This document shows, piece after piece, positions 41,276 through 53,370 of a stretch of DNA of 64,000 nucleotides; the stretch's first letter is position 1; each line of letters begins with the position of its first letter. Position numbers and translations under genes: made by a program. The stretch is from Brienomyrus brachyistius (taxonomy: Eukaryota > Chordata > Actinopteri > Osteoglossiformes > Mormyridae). The notes beneath the pieces were generated by a model. That model saw only the letters and a program-made list of their open reading frames with translations, was not told the DNA's origin and made no database searches. Location: contig NC_064538.1 of the NCBI RefSeq assembly GCF_023856365.1, forward strand, positions 15,246,435 to 15,310,434. The letters run 5' to 3'.

Positions 41276-42360
41276 CCCACATATGACAATACAGCCTCGA
41301 TAAGGAGGATTTCAGGAACCCTTTTGCACATAATGGGGGCTAATGGGTTCTCTCTGGAATTCATCCTCTGTTTAGTCGATCGTGACATTTTGACCTCTCG
41401 TCTCAGTTGCTTTGGTTTAAGACATTTCTTACAGGTAGAAGGTTCTCAGTAAGACTAGGTGATTGCTCTTACATGTGGAGTTCCACAAGGTTCAGCCCCG
41501 AGGCCCTTACTGTATTTCCTGTATATTTTGCTATTAGGCTCCATATTCAGGAGACATTGCTTTTCAACATTGTTTTTTTTTTTTTTAATGTTACACAGAC
41601 GATACAAAAATTTACTTACCAATTGACAGAGATTCAAAATCTCATCCTGTTCTCTTTCTATTCTATTTCAAGGCCTACCTTGACCTGATTGCTCTGTCTA
41701 TCTGCTGTAAATCTTCTGTACAGAATGGTTTTAGATAGCTAATTTAAATTTGATATACACATTTCTTCCGTTCTTTAAGGCTACTCTTAGAATTCTATCC
41801 AAAGTTAAGCCTTTTCTTTCCACAATTCGAGGTACATTTTGAGATACTAATCCATTGTTTTACAACATCTTGCCGACAGTTGCAGTTCTCTTTACACTGG
41901 AGTACGTCACTCATCGATTGCCCGTCTTCAATTATAAATTTGAGCATATTTGAACCACTTTGCGCCGGCTTCCTGTTCCTGCTGATTGTAAAGTTTTGCT
42001 TTTTGTTTTCAAATGTTTACACGGCTTGGGGCCAATCTGCTGACTCTCGTCATCGTGCCCTTAGAGCCTCAGACTAGTTATTGGTAGATGTGCCCAGATC
42101 TAGGCTAAAGCTGAGAGGTGATCGTACCTTTTCTGTAGCTGCACTCATATTTTGGAATAGCCTGCCTTTACATGTTACATCAGCCCGAACATTTATTTTC
42201 TTTGGCCTTTGACTAGTGAGAGTTGTCTCCTTTCTGTCTTTTTGAATCGATGTCGATTGCTGTTTGTATGTGACGTTTCGTTTCCTTGGCTATATGCAGC
42301 ATGTTGTCTCGACTTGAGATGTGTGAAATGTGCTCTGTAAATAAAGGTGACCAGACTTGA
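41276..42360 (+). mobile_element. Degenerate L2/CR1-type LINE fragment
   Basis: Plus-strand frames show RT remnants: a VDRDILTSRLSCFGL block (like AFDTVDHDIL..RL), a broken GVPQGS..GPLLF segment at 41465-41530, YTDDTK (near 41595), then the C-terminal RLKLRGDRTFSVAA..WNSLPL text at 42100-42170. It ends with a tail containing CTGTAAATAAAGG, as L2-like elements do. Confidence 0.7.
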
Positions 42361-42591
42361 CTAGCTTCTCCCCTCTGGCCATGATATGACCCATCACTCC
42401 AAGCATTCACAGCATTGTAACATGGCTGCTACAGATTATGACTGGTAGGGCACTTTCCTTTTTTTGCGGACAGAATGTTCACACAACGTACGTCGTCTAA
42501 GATAGGAAACATCAAGGTAGGTTGCCCTAGGCCCATCCAAGTGCAGGTCAGACACCAGTGCCTTTCACTCGAACCCTCGCACCAAATCCCT

Positions 42592-42911
42592 CTATCCTCG
42601 GCACCGGTGTTTTTTCCACTTGCGTGCTGCAGTCATGAGGTTGCGATCACGCTTGTGCCAGCTGTAGGCCTTGTTGACAACCAGACGCTCGCCCTGCACC
42701 GTGCCCATCACCAGGAAGGTGCCGCCCGCATGCTGCCGTCGCGTCATGTTGCGCACACAGGTGGCATCCCGCTCCAGCCAGAGCTGGAGTCGTGCGCGAA
42801 TCTGGCCACCGAGCAGCGGACCATGCTTGAGGACCTCCAGCCTGGAGGTCAGTGTGAACTGGGCCAGGCTGACACTGCTGGAGTTCAGGCGTGAGAGACG
42901 TAGCTTGACCA
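42592..42911 (-). CDS. szl: szl exon 4 (netrin-like domain, stop)
   Basis: Encodes VKLRLSRLNSSSVSLAQFTL, LEVLKHGPLLGGQIRARLQL, a FLVMGTVQGERLVVNKAYSW block and a basic RKWKKHRCRG end. Its acceptor is unusual: a pure C20 tract followed immediately by AG. Confidence 0.92.
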
Positions 42912-45900
42912 CTGGGGGGGGGGGGGGGGGGAACGACAGAGAGGCATACATCAGGAGACCAATGTGATGTGGTATCAGAGGGAGCTACAAGGACAAGCTT
43001 TGTGCAGTAATTTGTAGCTGGGCTTGCAATTTTGAGAGCACAGCGGATAGAAAAATGAATAGAGGGTTTGCACATGAAGCCACTGCGGTCGCAGCCACTG
43101 AGTGGCAGCATTAGCATTCAGCTTGAATGCCAGTAAGACACATCTAGAATGGGAAGCAGCTGCTGTGCGATTGATTGTACCAATTTCACAAGAAGTCATC
43201 TTTTTACAGACTGCCGAACATTTAAGAAAAGAGAAGCAAGTGGATTGCTGCAATCCACGGAAATGACTGGAATCCAGGCTCCAAAATGTGGATTTGTGGT
43301 TGTCATTTTGTGTCAGTTATGTTGGATTTGTGGGTAAAATCAATACCTCCCAGGCAAGTTATATACTGTATTGACTGCTTATCAATTAAATATTTAGAAT
43401 CATTCATTTATATTCTGTGTAACTGTAAAGTTATTGTCAGCGTTTGAAAACATCCATGATGGTGAGCCTTGTTTTCTACAAACAAAATGAGTGCCAGTTA
43501 GACAGCGTTAGTTAACCAAGACAAACCCAGCTTAGCCTATAAGGGGCTACTGCACAAAGCCAGATCAATTAAAAAGTTCCTACAAAACACGTTGAGCCCA
43601 GCTACCTTTAGCAGATAATTGTTTGTTTTGCAGTTTAGCCAACTAAAATCAGCCAGCATGTTTTGCCACTCAGTTCATCTGAGGGGGGGTTTTTCTGGCG
43701 GGAAAGTGACATCATTGCATACCCCCTACAGAGGATGGATAATGAGTCAAGGGACAGTGTTCAGTTTTCCAAAGGCTGTTTTTTTGGGGTATTCCCATCA
43801 AGATATGAAATACAAAGCGTATTCTAGTAAAGGTATGACGTATAAAAAGTGGCTTGAGGACGTTAATGGAACGAACTGCCGATGAAGGGTTAGGGGCATC
43901 AAGGGGATGAACAGACAAGGGGGAGGCAAGAGGATGGAGAAAGTGGGACTAGGGTTCCTCACCAAAGTCGTTCCTACAGAAAGTATCCAGGGCATCTCTG
44001 ATGGACGCCGCCTCCTCCAGCTCGCAGTCCCTACAGCTGGCCCGAGGTACAGCTGAAACACAGAGGAACTCCGGTCAGCAATCCAGCACATGCCTATGAT
44101 GTCCCAGAGACTCTGCTTTGCACAGTCTGCGTGGATAAGGTTCATTGCTGAATAGCCAATCACTCTGCAGAGACACAGCTACTGCAGCCCAGCGTGAAAG
44201 ATCGGAAGTGATGCGTTCATGAGGTTTAAAGAAATTATCTCGTCATTTCACCACAATGACAATTTTAACATTAACATCGTTAATGAGAATATCTCGATGA
44301 TTTGGCCTCAGGCATTTGTTGAAGAGAAACGTGTGTCATTTACTGTTATTACTGAGAACGCTCTAATAATAAGCGCAATTTCTTTCAAAGTAACCCCATT
44401 TTAAAGTTGTCAATGCAAACAGCTTATGTGCAAAGTGGGAGACATATGGCTTAGTTTTACACAATTACAGGCCGTAACGGGTATATGCAAATAAGATCAG
44501 CTGCAGCTTGACAACCAAACTGCACGGGCCGACTTCTGCGTAACATGCAAACTTACCTTTTCGGCTGTTGGGGTGGGAGGTGGTGCTGTTATGGACTGAT
44601 GAGACGCACATGAGGTTGTCAGCAGGGAACTGGTCACAGTTAAGAATGGCAGGCCAGGGATAGCCATAGCAGGCCATGATAGGAGCACAGCTGTCCCTCA
44701 CCAGCTCACAGAGGCTGCGGCATGGTGAGATGAACCTGTGGGGAGGGAGAGCCCACAGGTTTGAGATGGGTGGGGGGTGCTGGCAGGAAGGAAGTTGACA
44801 ATGAATGGATTAAAGGAACAAACTGTGGTGAGTTCATTTAGAGGAGAAAATTACAACACTCTATCTGATAACGTACATTTTGAAAGAGGCGTGAAGACAA
44901 AATGCAACTCAAAAGAAATGCCTTTGCTTTGATGACTCAGTGAGTCAGGAGATTGTGACCCAATGCAGATCAGCAGGGCTGGATTTGCATAGCGCTCAGT
45001 AGGCCCCAACAATCCCACTCCCCCCCCCCGCCCGACCTCCCCCCGCAAGGTCCATTCAGATACCAGCTTCAGGGTTTTGCGAAGATCAGAGACTCAACAG
45101 AGAGAGCTGGGATTAGACTGAGAAAAGGCTGATTCCTCTGCAAGCCAATGAATAACAAAAATCATTTCAGATATGTGGCCTGAGAGGCAGATGAATTCCC
45201 GGCAGGAGAGAATTTAACAGTCTATTCTAATGCACATTATGCCTGAGTATCGGTATGGCCTTCGCCAGTTATATGGTTGTGTGTGATTGCTTTTATTATA
45301 AACCAACAGCACCTATGATTAGTTATTGTCTCCCATTGCTGCATTGAAAGTAAACAGCCAGTGACTGGAAATGTTTCTGTGGTAATGCATCAGAATTAAA
45401 CACCCAGGCTTTTGACCATACATGTAGGTTTGCCTATTACAGTTATTCCCAGTTAATTATTCCTAAGTAAATATCCGTAAGAGAACAACCCTCCATCTAA
45501 ATGCTCGTTTGTCTTTTGAAAATAACTCTACTTTTATTCCTGATATTTCAATTAGGGTCAAATGCCAAACAAATTCTTCTTTAGGTTTTGCTTATATAAT
45601 TCCAGTCATCTAATGCACTGAAGTTATACAGTTTTCATTTCCTCAATTTTCCCTGATGATTCTTCAATATTGAGTCCATAAGCTGGTGCTGTCCTTCCCG
45701 TATGTATGGAATCAGCCTTACCTGTCCAAACAGATGGGTGCGAAGAGGGAACAGAGGAAGATTCGTGCGTCAGGGTGGCATTCGCGGGCTAGGAGGGGCA
45801 GCCAGCTGATTGACTGCTGGATAGCCTCCCCCAGTGACTCATGGCCCAGTAGATTTGGCATCCTCATGTTCCCGTAGCCGATGTTGTGGCACAGGGCCAT

Positions 45901-46095
45901 GTTGGAAGGGATGGGGATACAGCGAGAGGAGCTATGGAGGTCCCACTGACCATCTCCCAAACGCAGCCCCAGTCCGAGCGCTGGTTCCAAGTCGACGAGG
46001 AGCAGGAAGGTGAAAACAGGCAAGAATGTAGATGACAAAGAAATAGCCATTACGGCACGAGCTACAGTGCTGGATCCACAGGATTCTGTATGCAT
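42592..46095 (-). CDS. szl: Secreted Frizzled-related protein, sizzled-like (whole spliced gene)
   Basis: Exons in transcript order: 46095-45722, 44735-44557, 44052-43963, 42911-42592. All are GT-AG with phases kept, giving 320 residues from the first ATG or 305 from the second (46050), which begins a classic signal peptide (MAISLSSTFLPVFTFLLLV). Residues 59-168 form a Frizzled cysteine-rich domain (cysteines at 59, 69, 106, 115, 122, 130, 134, 141, 147, 158). Residues 191-318 form a netrin-like domain with paired cysteines. There is no transmembrane segment after the signal. sFRPs bind Wnts; sizzled instead inhibits Tolloid/BMP1 proteases and so stabilises Chordin during dorsoventral patterning (family knowledge). 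The netrin-domain wording looks more like sizzled than sFRP1, sFRP2 or sFRP5, but this rests on recognition, not alignment. Confidence 0.88.
43963..44052 (-). CDS. szl: szl exon 3 (start of netrin-like domain)
   Basis: Encodes VPRASCRDCELEEAASIRDA then LDTFCRNDF, with the paired Cys-x-x-Cys and the FC.NDF motif that opens sFRP netrin-like domains. The acceptor is TTTCAG and the donor TTTG/GTGAGG. Confidence 0.92.
44557..44735 (-). CDS. szl: szl exon 2 (rest of CRD)
   Basis: Encodes FISPCRSLCELVRDSCAPIM, ACYGYPWPAILNCDQFPADN and a linker with an NST glycosylation sequon, completing the ten-cysteine CRD. The acceptor is CACAG and the donor AAAAG/GTAAGT. Confidence 0.92.
45722..46095 (-). CDS. 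szl: szl exon 1 (signal peptide and most of CRD)
   Basis: Open from ATG 46095. The in-frame ATG at 46050 has a better Kozak context (G at +4) and starts the hydrophobic signal. It carries SSRCIPIPSNMALCHNIGY, PNLLGHESLGEAI and FLCSLFAPICLD. The donor is GACAG/GTAAGG. Confidence 0.9.
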
Positions 46096-46151
46096 TTTCC
46101 TTTGAGGGAGAGTACCTCTGTGTGAGACGGGGTACGGTGAGGCAGGATGCC

Positions 46152-46157
46152 TTTATA
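46152..46157 (-). promoter_or_regulatory. TATA box of szl
   Basis: TATAAA on the minus strand, 57 bp before the first ATG, which predicts transcription start near 46125 and a short leader. A (GGGAT)n run (about 46160-46185) lies just upstream. Confidence 0.6.
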
Positions 46158-46269
46158 CAGGGATGGGATGGGATGGGATGGGTTCCCTCTTCGTTGGTTG
46201 GGCTCACATTTGCATGCTTGAGGAGTGAACAATAGGCGAGGGGGTGGGAGGGGGGTTGGGTGTGGTTTT

Positions 46270-48700
46270 GGGGTGCCATGGATGTCAGGAAAGAGATTTT
46301 CTTGGCTTAGTGCTTTGGATAATGCGAGTGTGGTAGTGTTAGGGCGTGTGTGTGTGTGTGTGTATGTGCCGTGAGCCGTGTTCTTGCCTAGGTGCTGTTC
46401 GTCCTTTTGATGTACTACGTGAGATGAGTAATTTAGACTTTAATCACCCTTCTCTCGGCCAATCTGACAATCGGCCATGATTCCTCCACCTCTCTGCTGG
46501 GGACCATGAGGGCAAATATTCACCAAGCCCCCCCGTGTTCTCTCTATTCCCTTCCTTCAAGGGGATTTTGTTATTGAACACAAAGTACAGCCAATATTTT
46601 AGCATAACAATATTTTTGCAGAAACCAAACCATTAATCTTGTCTAATGCTTGCAACAGTTTCCAATTAACTTGTTGCATGTGCAATTCCTTGATATAAAA
46701 CATACAAACAAAGACTCTTCTGCTTCTTGTTTAGGTAACTGGATTAAAATATTTGCCAAACATAAAATGTTGATATTTGTGGTAAAAAGTTTTCCTTTCA
46801 AATGAAAAAAATTTACCATTTTACGCAGTAAAGTGAAATATATAATTCCTTAGCATATACTTCCTGAAAAACTTAGATACCAATCAACTATGGAGGGAAA
46901 ATTAACAAAATTGCTAAACTACTAATATCGTTAGCACAAGCTTTGCATTATAGCATGAACCAAGGCTATTCAAATCACGGTCCTCAAGGGCTGAGCACTG
47001 CTGATTTTTCAACCTTCCTTAACCCATGAGCCAGGTGTGAAGACTCTGGCCAATCAGAATCAGTAATTTAAACTGTCTGCTTGGGAGAACTGAAAACATG
47101 GCCTGGATTTGGAATCAGGGGCCAGATTTGAAGAGCCCTAGCATTAAGATTGGTGCAAAATACAGCTTTATGGATATCTAAGAGCTGGCACTGCCCACTG
47201 CAAGGGGACTGCAGGTGTTGTTTTTCCACCCGCTGTGATGTGCTTTGTACCCAAACGAGACTGTGATTTTCCCCCTGCTATATCTAAGTATTTGTAGAAC
47301 TGGCGGCCCAGATCGTGCTGCAGAAATGGGGGGGGGGGTTAAAATAAGTATTACTAATATGAACTTATGGAACAGGTCGACCACAATCTAGGCAGAGAAG
47401 TATAGAAAGATAATACTGTTGCAACAAATAGCTGGGAAGGAAAATTGTGTACATCGTAGGAATGTCCTTTTGGAACATGAAGAAGTGGTCTGCTGTTGTT
47501 TTGTGTATTGGTGCTGCAATTTTATCCAACTGAAACTGAAACACATGCGAACACAAGAGGCCCATCATTACTTATCAGGAGTAATGGGGGTAGAGTGGGG
47601 CGGGGGTGGCGAGCTGGAATTGGGGTCTGAAAGCTTCCACAAATGAAAAGCCCTGAATGAAGTAATAGCAACGAAACTAATACCAACAACATAAGAGCAG
47701 CTGGAGTCACCCACCCAAGATAGGAATGCAGCTCGATTCTCATCCCTGTCACAGTCCCCATCTGTGGCATATTCTCACCTTGCAGCTCATTAGCACCATG
47801 AATGGGCAGCATGAAACAGCAAACAGGTCCGCAGGGGGGCTCATTACCTCTACATCCCTAATCGCCTAAGGATCCTGATCAGACACGCTGGGCTGGAGAG
47901 AAATGGAGAGAGGGGGTGCCAATGCACTAGCATACCAGGTCAGGCTGAGCAATACCTTTAAAATGATACCAACTGACTTAATTAATTATATGAGCTGGTG
48001 AATTTGGAGAAATACACAGAATGGCTGGGATAACAAGATATGAGTAACTTTTTAGAGAACAGGAGAAACTCTTGTTACTTTTTATTATGTTATTGTTGAT
48101 TTGCGTACATTATGATAATGATGATTTGTACAATGATGACTACATTGTTTTTTCTCTAGACAAATATACACCTATTACTCAGATATAGCTTGATTTTCTT
48201 TGACTGCCTAAGATTTTTGCAAAGTGCTGTGTATGTTTGAGTATATTAGCAAATATATATGGCACAGGATGTGTGATACTTTTGTATAGCAAAATCATAA
48301 ACTCTACATACCCTGTAGAGTTACATTACCCTGTCCAAGTTCTATAATGAAATGAAGGACACAGCTCAGGCTCTGTTTGTGTTGCATTCACTCTGCAGAA
48401 TTCTTTAGAATCTTCACCATTTTCACATTATCAGCTTGCAAAAGACTACTTGCTGATAAACGTGACAGTGACCCGATCACTGGCGTATATCAGCACAAAG
48501 TAACTGCTCACTGATAACATTCCTCGCAAATCATTTCCTATTGTTTCCGTATCCATTTCCTGTTTGGTCATGGAATGTTACTAATGTTGTGTATGAAAGA
48601 GAGAGAGACTGCAAGTGTGTGAGAGTGAGTGAGTGTGTGAGAGTGAGTGAGTGTGTGTGAGAGAGAATGTGACGAGTGTGTATTTGACCTGGTTCTTAAT
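46270..48700. other. Intergenic stretch upstream of szl
   Basis: Contains one MITE-like repeat, a G10 run near 47329 and a GAGT-rich patch near 48600-48665. No gene recognised. Confidence 0.6.
46960..47145. mobile_element. MITE-like repeat between szl and the SAMD3-like fragment
   Basis: AAGGCTATTCAAATCACGGT..CCTCAAGGGC and, in reverse, AGGGCTCTTCAAATCTGGCC are inverted ends of about 20-30 bp around a 180-bp unit. Confidence 0.45.
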
Positions 48701-48730
48701 TTTGTACTTTTTAATCTTTTGTCAATTCAG

Positions 48731-50014
48731 ATCAAGGGGGAATTTAGAAGAATAACAACAGTTTCCCTGGAGCAGAGTTTCATCTTTAAACTTGAGCACT
48801 GCACACCAAATCTTACTGCCCTGATGAAGGCCAAGGGAGGTGTCATGGGGACCAAGCTGAGACCCTTCATGGGCAAATTGAGCCAGGTAAGTTTGTTCAA
48901 AATTTGGCTTTATATTTTTATGAACAGAGAAGAACCTGTTGTCTCTCTCTCAAACACACACAGAGCAAGAGCCATGTTTGGAAAGATGACGTGTGCAGGG
49001 GCAGAGAAGCTATAGAGTGCAAAGATTCATGCTTTATATGCGGTATGTCCACATGCATAGAACAAGCCCTTACACTCTGTAACTTCAGCTTTTCACGTGC
49101 AGAAATCACTGCTCTTTGCACATGTCTGCTCTCAATTGACTGTTCATTGTATGTAAATAGTTGTTTAGTGTTGACATCATAATTTGTTCACTGAACCAAA
49201 GACTTGAGATGAGACGTGAAGCTGTTATCCGTAGCCTCATCATGTACCTTGGGGAGAAAGAGGAGGAACTTCTTGAAGATTGCCTGGTAAATCATAATTT
49301 CATTGTTTTATGATAGAATTTCAAGACTTGATGTATTATAAATAAAGCAAGTTGCTTCTTAAATAAGAAAGGAAAGATGAGGGGATGGAAATATTCTGCT
49401 CAACCAAATAAGACAATGGAAAAGCCAACAAAATAACATGAAAGAACAAACTAAAGAGAGATTTGTCAATGATTCACAAGCATAACGACAAAAAATAAAC
49501 CTGCTCTGGGGTTACAAGGTCATAGGGTTTTCTGCCACTGTAAAGTATGGAGGCTTTGACTGCTCACAGCAGAGGCTGAGAGAAATATTAAAGCAACTGT
49601 CACGTAGAGGATACTGTGGAGTGCAGACATCTTGCAACAAATGTTTTACTAATGCTGGTTCACTGTAAATAGACTTCACTCAATTTAATATAAGCTGATC
49701 TTTGTTAAATGATCAGGAGGACGGCCGCAGCAATGCCACTCAACATGTCCTCAAGATCCTGGTCGTCCATGGTACTGATGGAGAGGAGCCCGTTAATGTG
49801 TCCATCCTTCTTGAAGGCCAGGAGATGATGTCTGGATGTGGCAGTACTGCGAAAGCTTGCATGCTGCTTATAGGGCTCATTTATGGCATCAACCTTGCAT
49901 CCCCCCCCAAAACTGCGCTACACTTTTGAGGTATTTCAGAAACTATTTCTGGAATTAGATGTAATGATAATGTCCCCAAAAGTGCAAACATTAAAGTCGA
50001 AATTGCTCTCTTAG
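48731..50014 (+). pseudogene. Frameshifted partial copy of a multicopy fish gene (SAMD3-like C-terminal family)
   Basis: Three exon-like blocks occur in order. 48731-48886 is open, with an ATTCAG acceptor and CAG/GTAAGT donor, and encodes a TPNLTALMKAKGGVMGTKLRPF segment. About 49205-49286 reads MRREAVIRSLIMYLGEKEEE. 49717-50014 reads HVLKILVVHGTDGEEPVNVS, then AKACMLLIGLIYGINLA, then after a shift LRYTFEVFQKLFLELD and SPKVQTLKSKLL before TAG. This pattern recurs in many fish genomes as uncharacterised or SAMD3-like proteins; I know no function. One extra C in the C8 run at 49901-49908 breaks the frame. Upstream domains were not found, so this is probably a dead fragment. A sequencing error in the homopolymer cannot be excluded. 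Confidence 0.6.
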
Positions 50015-53000
50015 AAGTTCGGGCCCATTGTTGTTGAGAGTCACATTTCAGCAGAACCCCCCCCAACACTAACTCCCTGGGGAACTTCTATGCAGCTGAG
50101 CAGACTCCAGCAACCGAGGACAGAAGAAAGAGAAAGATCCTAACAGGAAAAAGAAGATCTCGTGGACAAAGGTTAAAAACTGGACAATGACTTGGCACCG
50201 ATCCGGGAGAACTCTCTCAAAGGCAAAGTGTAAAACAAAGTGAACATCATCAGTGATATCATCTATCATGAACGCCTCCGTGGGTTTGGTCAAACTGGGA
50301 CAAAGGAATACATGCCCAAAGCCAAGAGTAGAAGGGAACAGGAAATCCTTCAGCTGGTATAAGAACCTATAGCACCATGCAAGGCCAGGCTAGTTTCAGT
50401 GTTTCCTTACAGCGGCATACCTGCTGCATTCTATGCATTTCGCATTTGCCTGACCCAAGACGAATAAGACCTCCAAAGCCCTTTTGAAAATGTGCCTCCT
50501 TACTCAAGTGATTTGCTCAACATGTGCAGTTGCGTGTTTTTGCCATGTTTTCATTACAGGGAGTTTTGTGAAATTCATATATGAAATAAACATAAATACT
50601 ACGGCTAAAATGCTTGTTCGTACGTTATTTTGTTTTTCCGAAATGTCTTTATTATACACCGCACAGCATGTGCCGCTGTGAGCACTCCCCAGTAGGGAAA
50701 CTGCAAATGAGAAGCCTTAACCTGGGCAGAAAATGCATTGTTTGTACAGAAGATAATGAAAGAGTACCAATTTCAGAGGGCTTTGCTCTGAAAAATGTAC
50801 AGTGAAATATTTCAAATAATTATCAAATAATAATAATGATAATAATAATAATCATATCTGAGGAGTCAAACACAGCATCCAACCCAGATTCTGAATTGAA
50901 TTATTATTTTTTTTTAAATAACAGTTTAATTTCACAGCCAATGGCCATGTGACCAAAAACATTTGAATGATTTTCTTAGTAAAAATAAATGCTGAAAACA
51001 TTCTTGCGGCATTTTGCATACATGGCCTTCCGTGCTGAAATAGAATCCCCTATTTAAAGGTGGGACAGATACTACGAAGAAGCTGGCAAATAAGCAGCTA
51101 ACTTCAGCTTCACCTGAAAGTGGATGAAAAGTTACTGCTGGCTATATACTTCACAGACCAAAATGAACGTTGCTAAACTGGATAAATTGTCTAATATTTC
51201 TAATACAAGTGTTTTTTTTTCCACGCGTTTAATACTTAATTTAAGTGTATTATTATTAGACTCCATACTGTACTATTCAAATTTACAGATATGAATACTT
51301 AATTAAAAGATATGCGAAAAGCATAACAACTACTGTATGTAATCTGTCTGTTTCACATTCCTTGTCAAAGCCCTAAATTTTGATTCAGATCTGTCCCGTT
51401 AAAATGTACTCCAGAATCCTCTAGGGGGCGCCAAGAACATTTTTTTTAACTCTATGAACAGTCATCACACGGGCTGAATTGTCCCAATCAGCACACTTAA
51501 GGCTAATAAGGAAGGCGGTTGGGGCAGAAAACGTGAGACAAAACACGTATCAATACGGCATTTTCCCCTTGTATTAACGGTAAAAATACCCGCGTTTACG
51601 AGGCATAAAAATACGCAGTTAAAAAAAACCGGCGTAGACACGCAATTTTATTCTGTGTCAACACGTTACTTTTTAGCACGCTATGTGCTTAAAAACGCGT
51701 CCAAAACATGCTCGTGACATTACACACAAGTACGTACTAAAGCTTTTCTCTTTTACGCCATCAGATGGCAGCATTGTCCATAGATTACTTATAGACGCCA
51801 GTAGGGTACGCTCTTACACTGCTCAGCGGTTGTAACACTACATTTGATATTTTGTATTCACACTATTCATCAGATGCTGAGAACCGTGGACGTGTTCATG
51901 TTGTAAGTGAAAACAAAATAATCAAATAGGGCCATAAGTGTTGATATACAGCTTCGGAAAAAATTAAGAAACCACTCTATCGGATATCGGAGACCATTCA
52001 CGCCTATGGGGAATTTGGCAACATCGGTTAACCTTAGCATGTTTTTTGACTGTGGGGGGAAACCAGAGATACACGGGAAGACACACAGAGGAGGCACTGT
52101 GCCCATGACAACATCTGGAGGCGCCCAAACCCTAGAACTTTAATTTGAAACATACATGGATGGCTGAAGCATAGTCATAGCTCCCAGCTCTAATCCCACC
52201 CAAGCAGGCTGCCAGTCTGTGGGCACAGTGCCTGCTCTGTCCATCCACTCAGTGTACTCTTCGCCCTATTAGCTGTGCAAGCCAGCAGGTCCCGGGAGTA
52301 CATGTAGTAGACACTCGTTGTTCCTCAGGTTTTCTCTCAGCTGTCTGTACGCCCTGTGCTGCCTTCGGATATTAATGATGTGCCACCCACATTTGATGCA
52401 AATGCATCCTATGTTATCATCACATTTTTCTAAACAGTGATTGCTGACATTTTCCCAGAGTCCTTATCATCGTTCACTTTGGCACTGTCTTCCAGAGACC
52501 ATTGAGTAAGGGCTATCTCTGTTTGCAAGATGTCTCATCATTTTTTGTGTTGAGTAGACACAGTCTCCATATTTGTCATATGCACACATGCTCCTCGAGG
52601 GCCCCCCAATGGAAGTAAAGGGCTTTAGACTCCAAGTTGAACATGGAGACTTCCCTCCATTCCAGCCGCCTCCCCGCCTGCAACTAGCCTCTGACTCTGG
52701 TGCTTGCAGCTGAAGGTATTGGTGGAGCCACACTGGTGTTATTGCCTGATAAATGCATGGAGGCCCAGTTATTCCTGCAATGGCATGGGGAAAACTTGGG
52801 TAACCTCACTATGCATAGCTGCAGAGATCGGCACTCCCATTGAGAGTCTCACTCTCCCATTTTTGCTGACTCGCCAGCTTCTCCCTCCCCTCATAGACTG
52901 TTCCACTGGCCACTGGTGGAAACAGTTCTCCAGTGCAATGAGGAAAGCAGTGTAGTCCCAGTGCTCCTCCTGGTTAAGGATGAGCAGAACCTAGAGTGCG

Positions 53001-53370
53001 TCCCTTTGCAGTGTCAGTGCCAGGTGGACTGCAGTCTTCTTCTGTGACCAGCCATTGAGCCATGCTGCCAGGTGCTCGTTTCCTGCCACATTCAAATTTT
53101 GTGGGTTTTTTTTTCAGAGTTTTGGTGGCGTTTGCCCCTGCTGTGTCCCTGCACCATCGATTTTTTTTTACAACCTCATAACCCACTTCTGACTCCAGTG
53201 GGTTTTTTTTTTTTAATTTTACCAAATGAGACGACAGCTCCTTTAGACACGAAAGCTGCCAACACCAACGCGTGTCAGACTAACAACAGCTAGTCAGCTT
53301 AATATTAATTACAGTTAATCACAGAAAACTATGCAATTAATTAATTTATAATGAATTTATAGTTGTGATA
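50015..53370. other. Intergenic stretch
   Basis: AT-rich, with an AAT-rich patch at 50824-50850, a CTCF-like CCTCTAGGGGGCGCC at 51419-51433 and a one-ended Tc1-like terminus. The ORFs at 52.4-53.3 kb have no recognisable motifs. Confidence 0.5.
51945..51985. mobile_element. One-ended Tc1-like terminal repeat
   Basis: TACAGCTTCGGAAAAAATTA then AGAAACCACTC matches the end of a well-known fish Tc1-like element. No partner end was found nearby. Confidence 0.4.
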
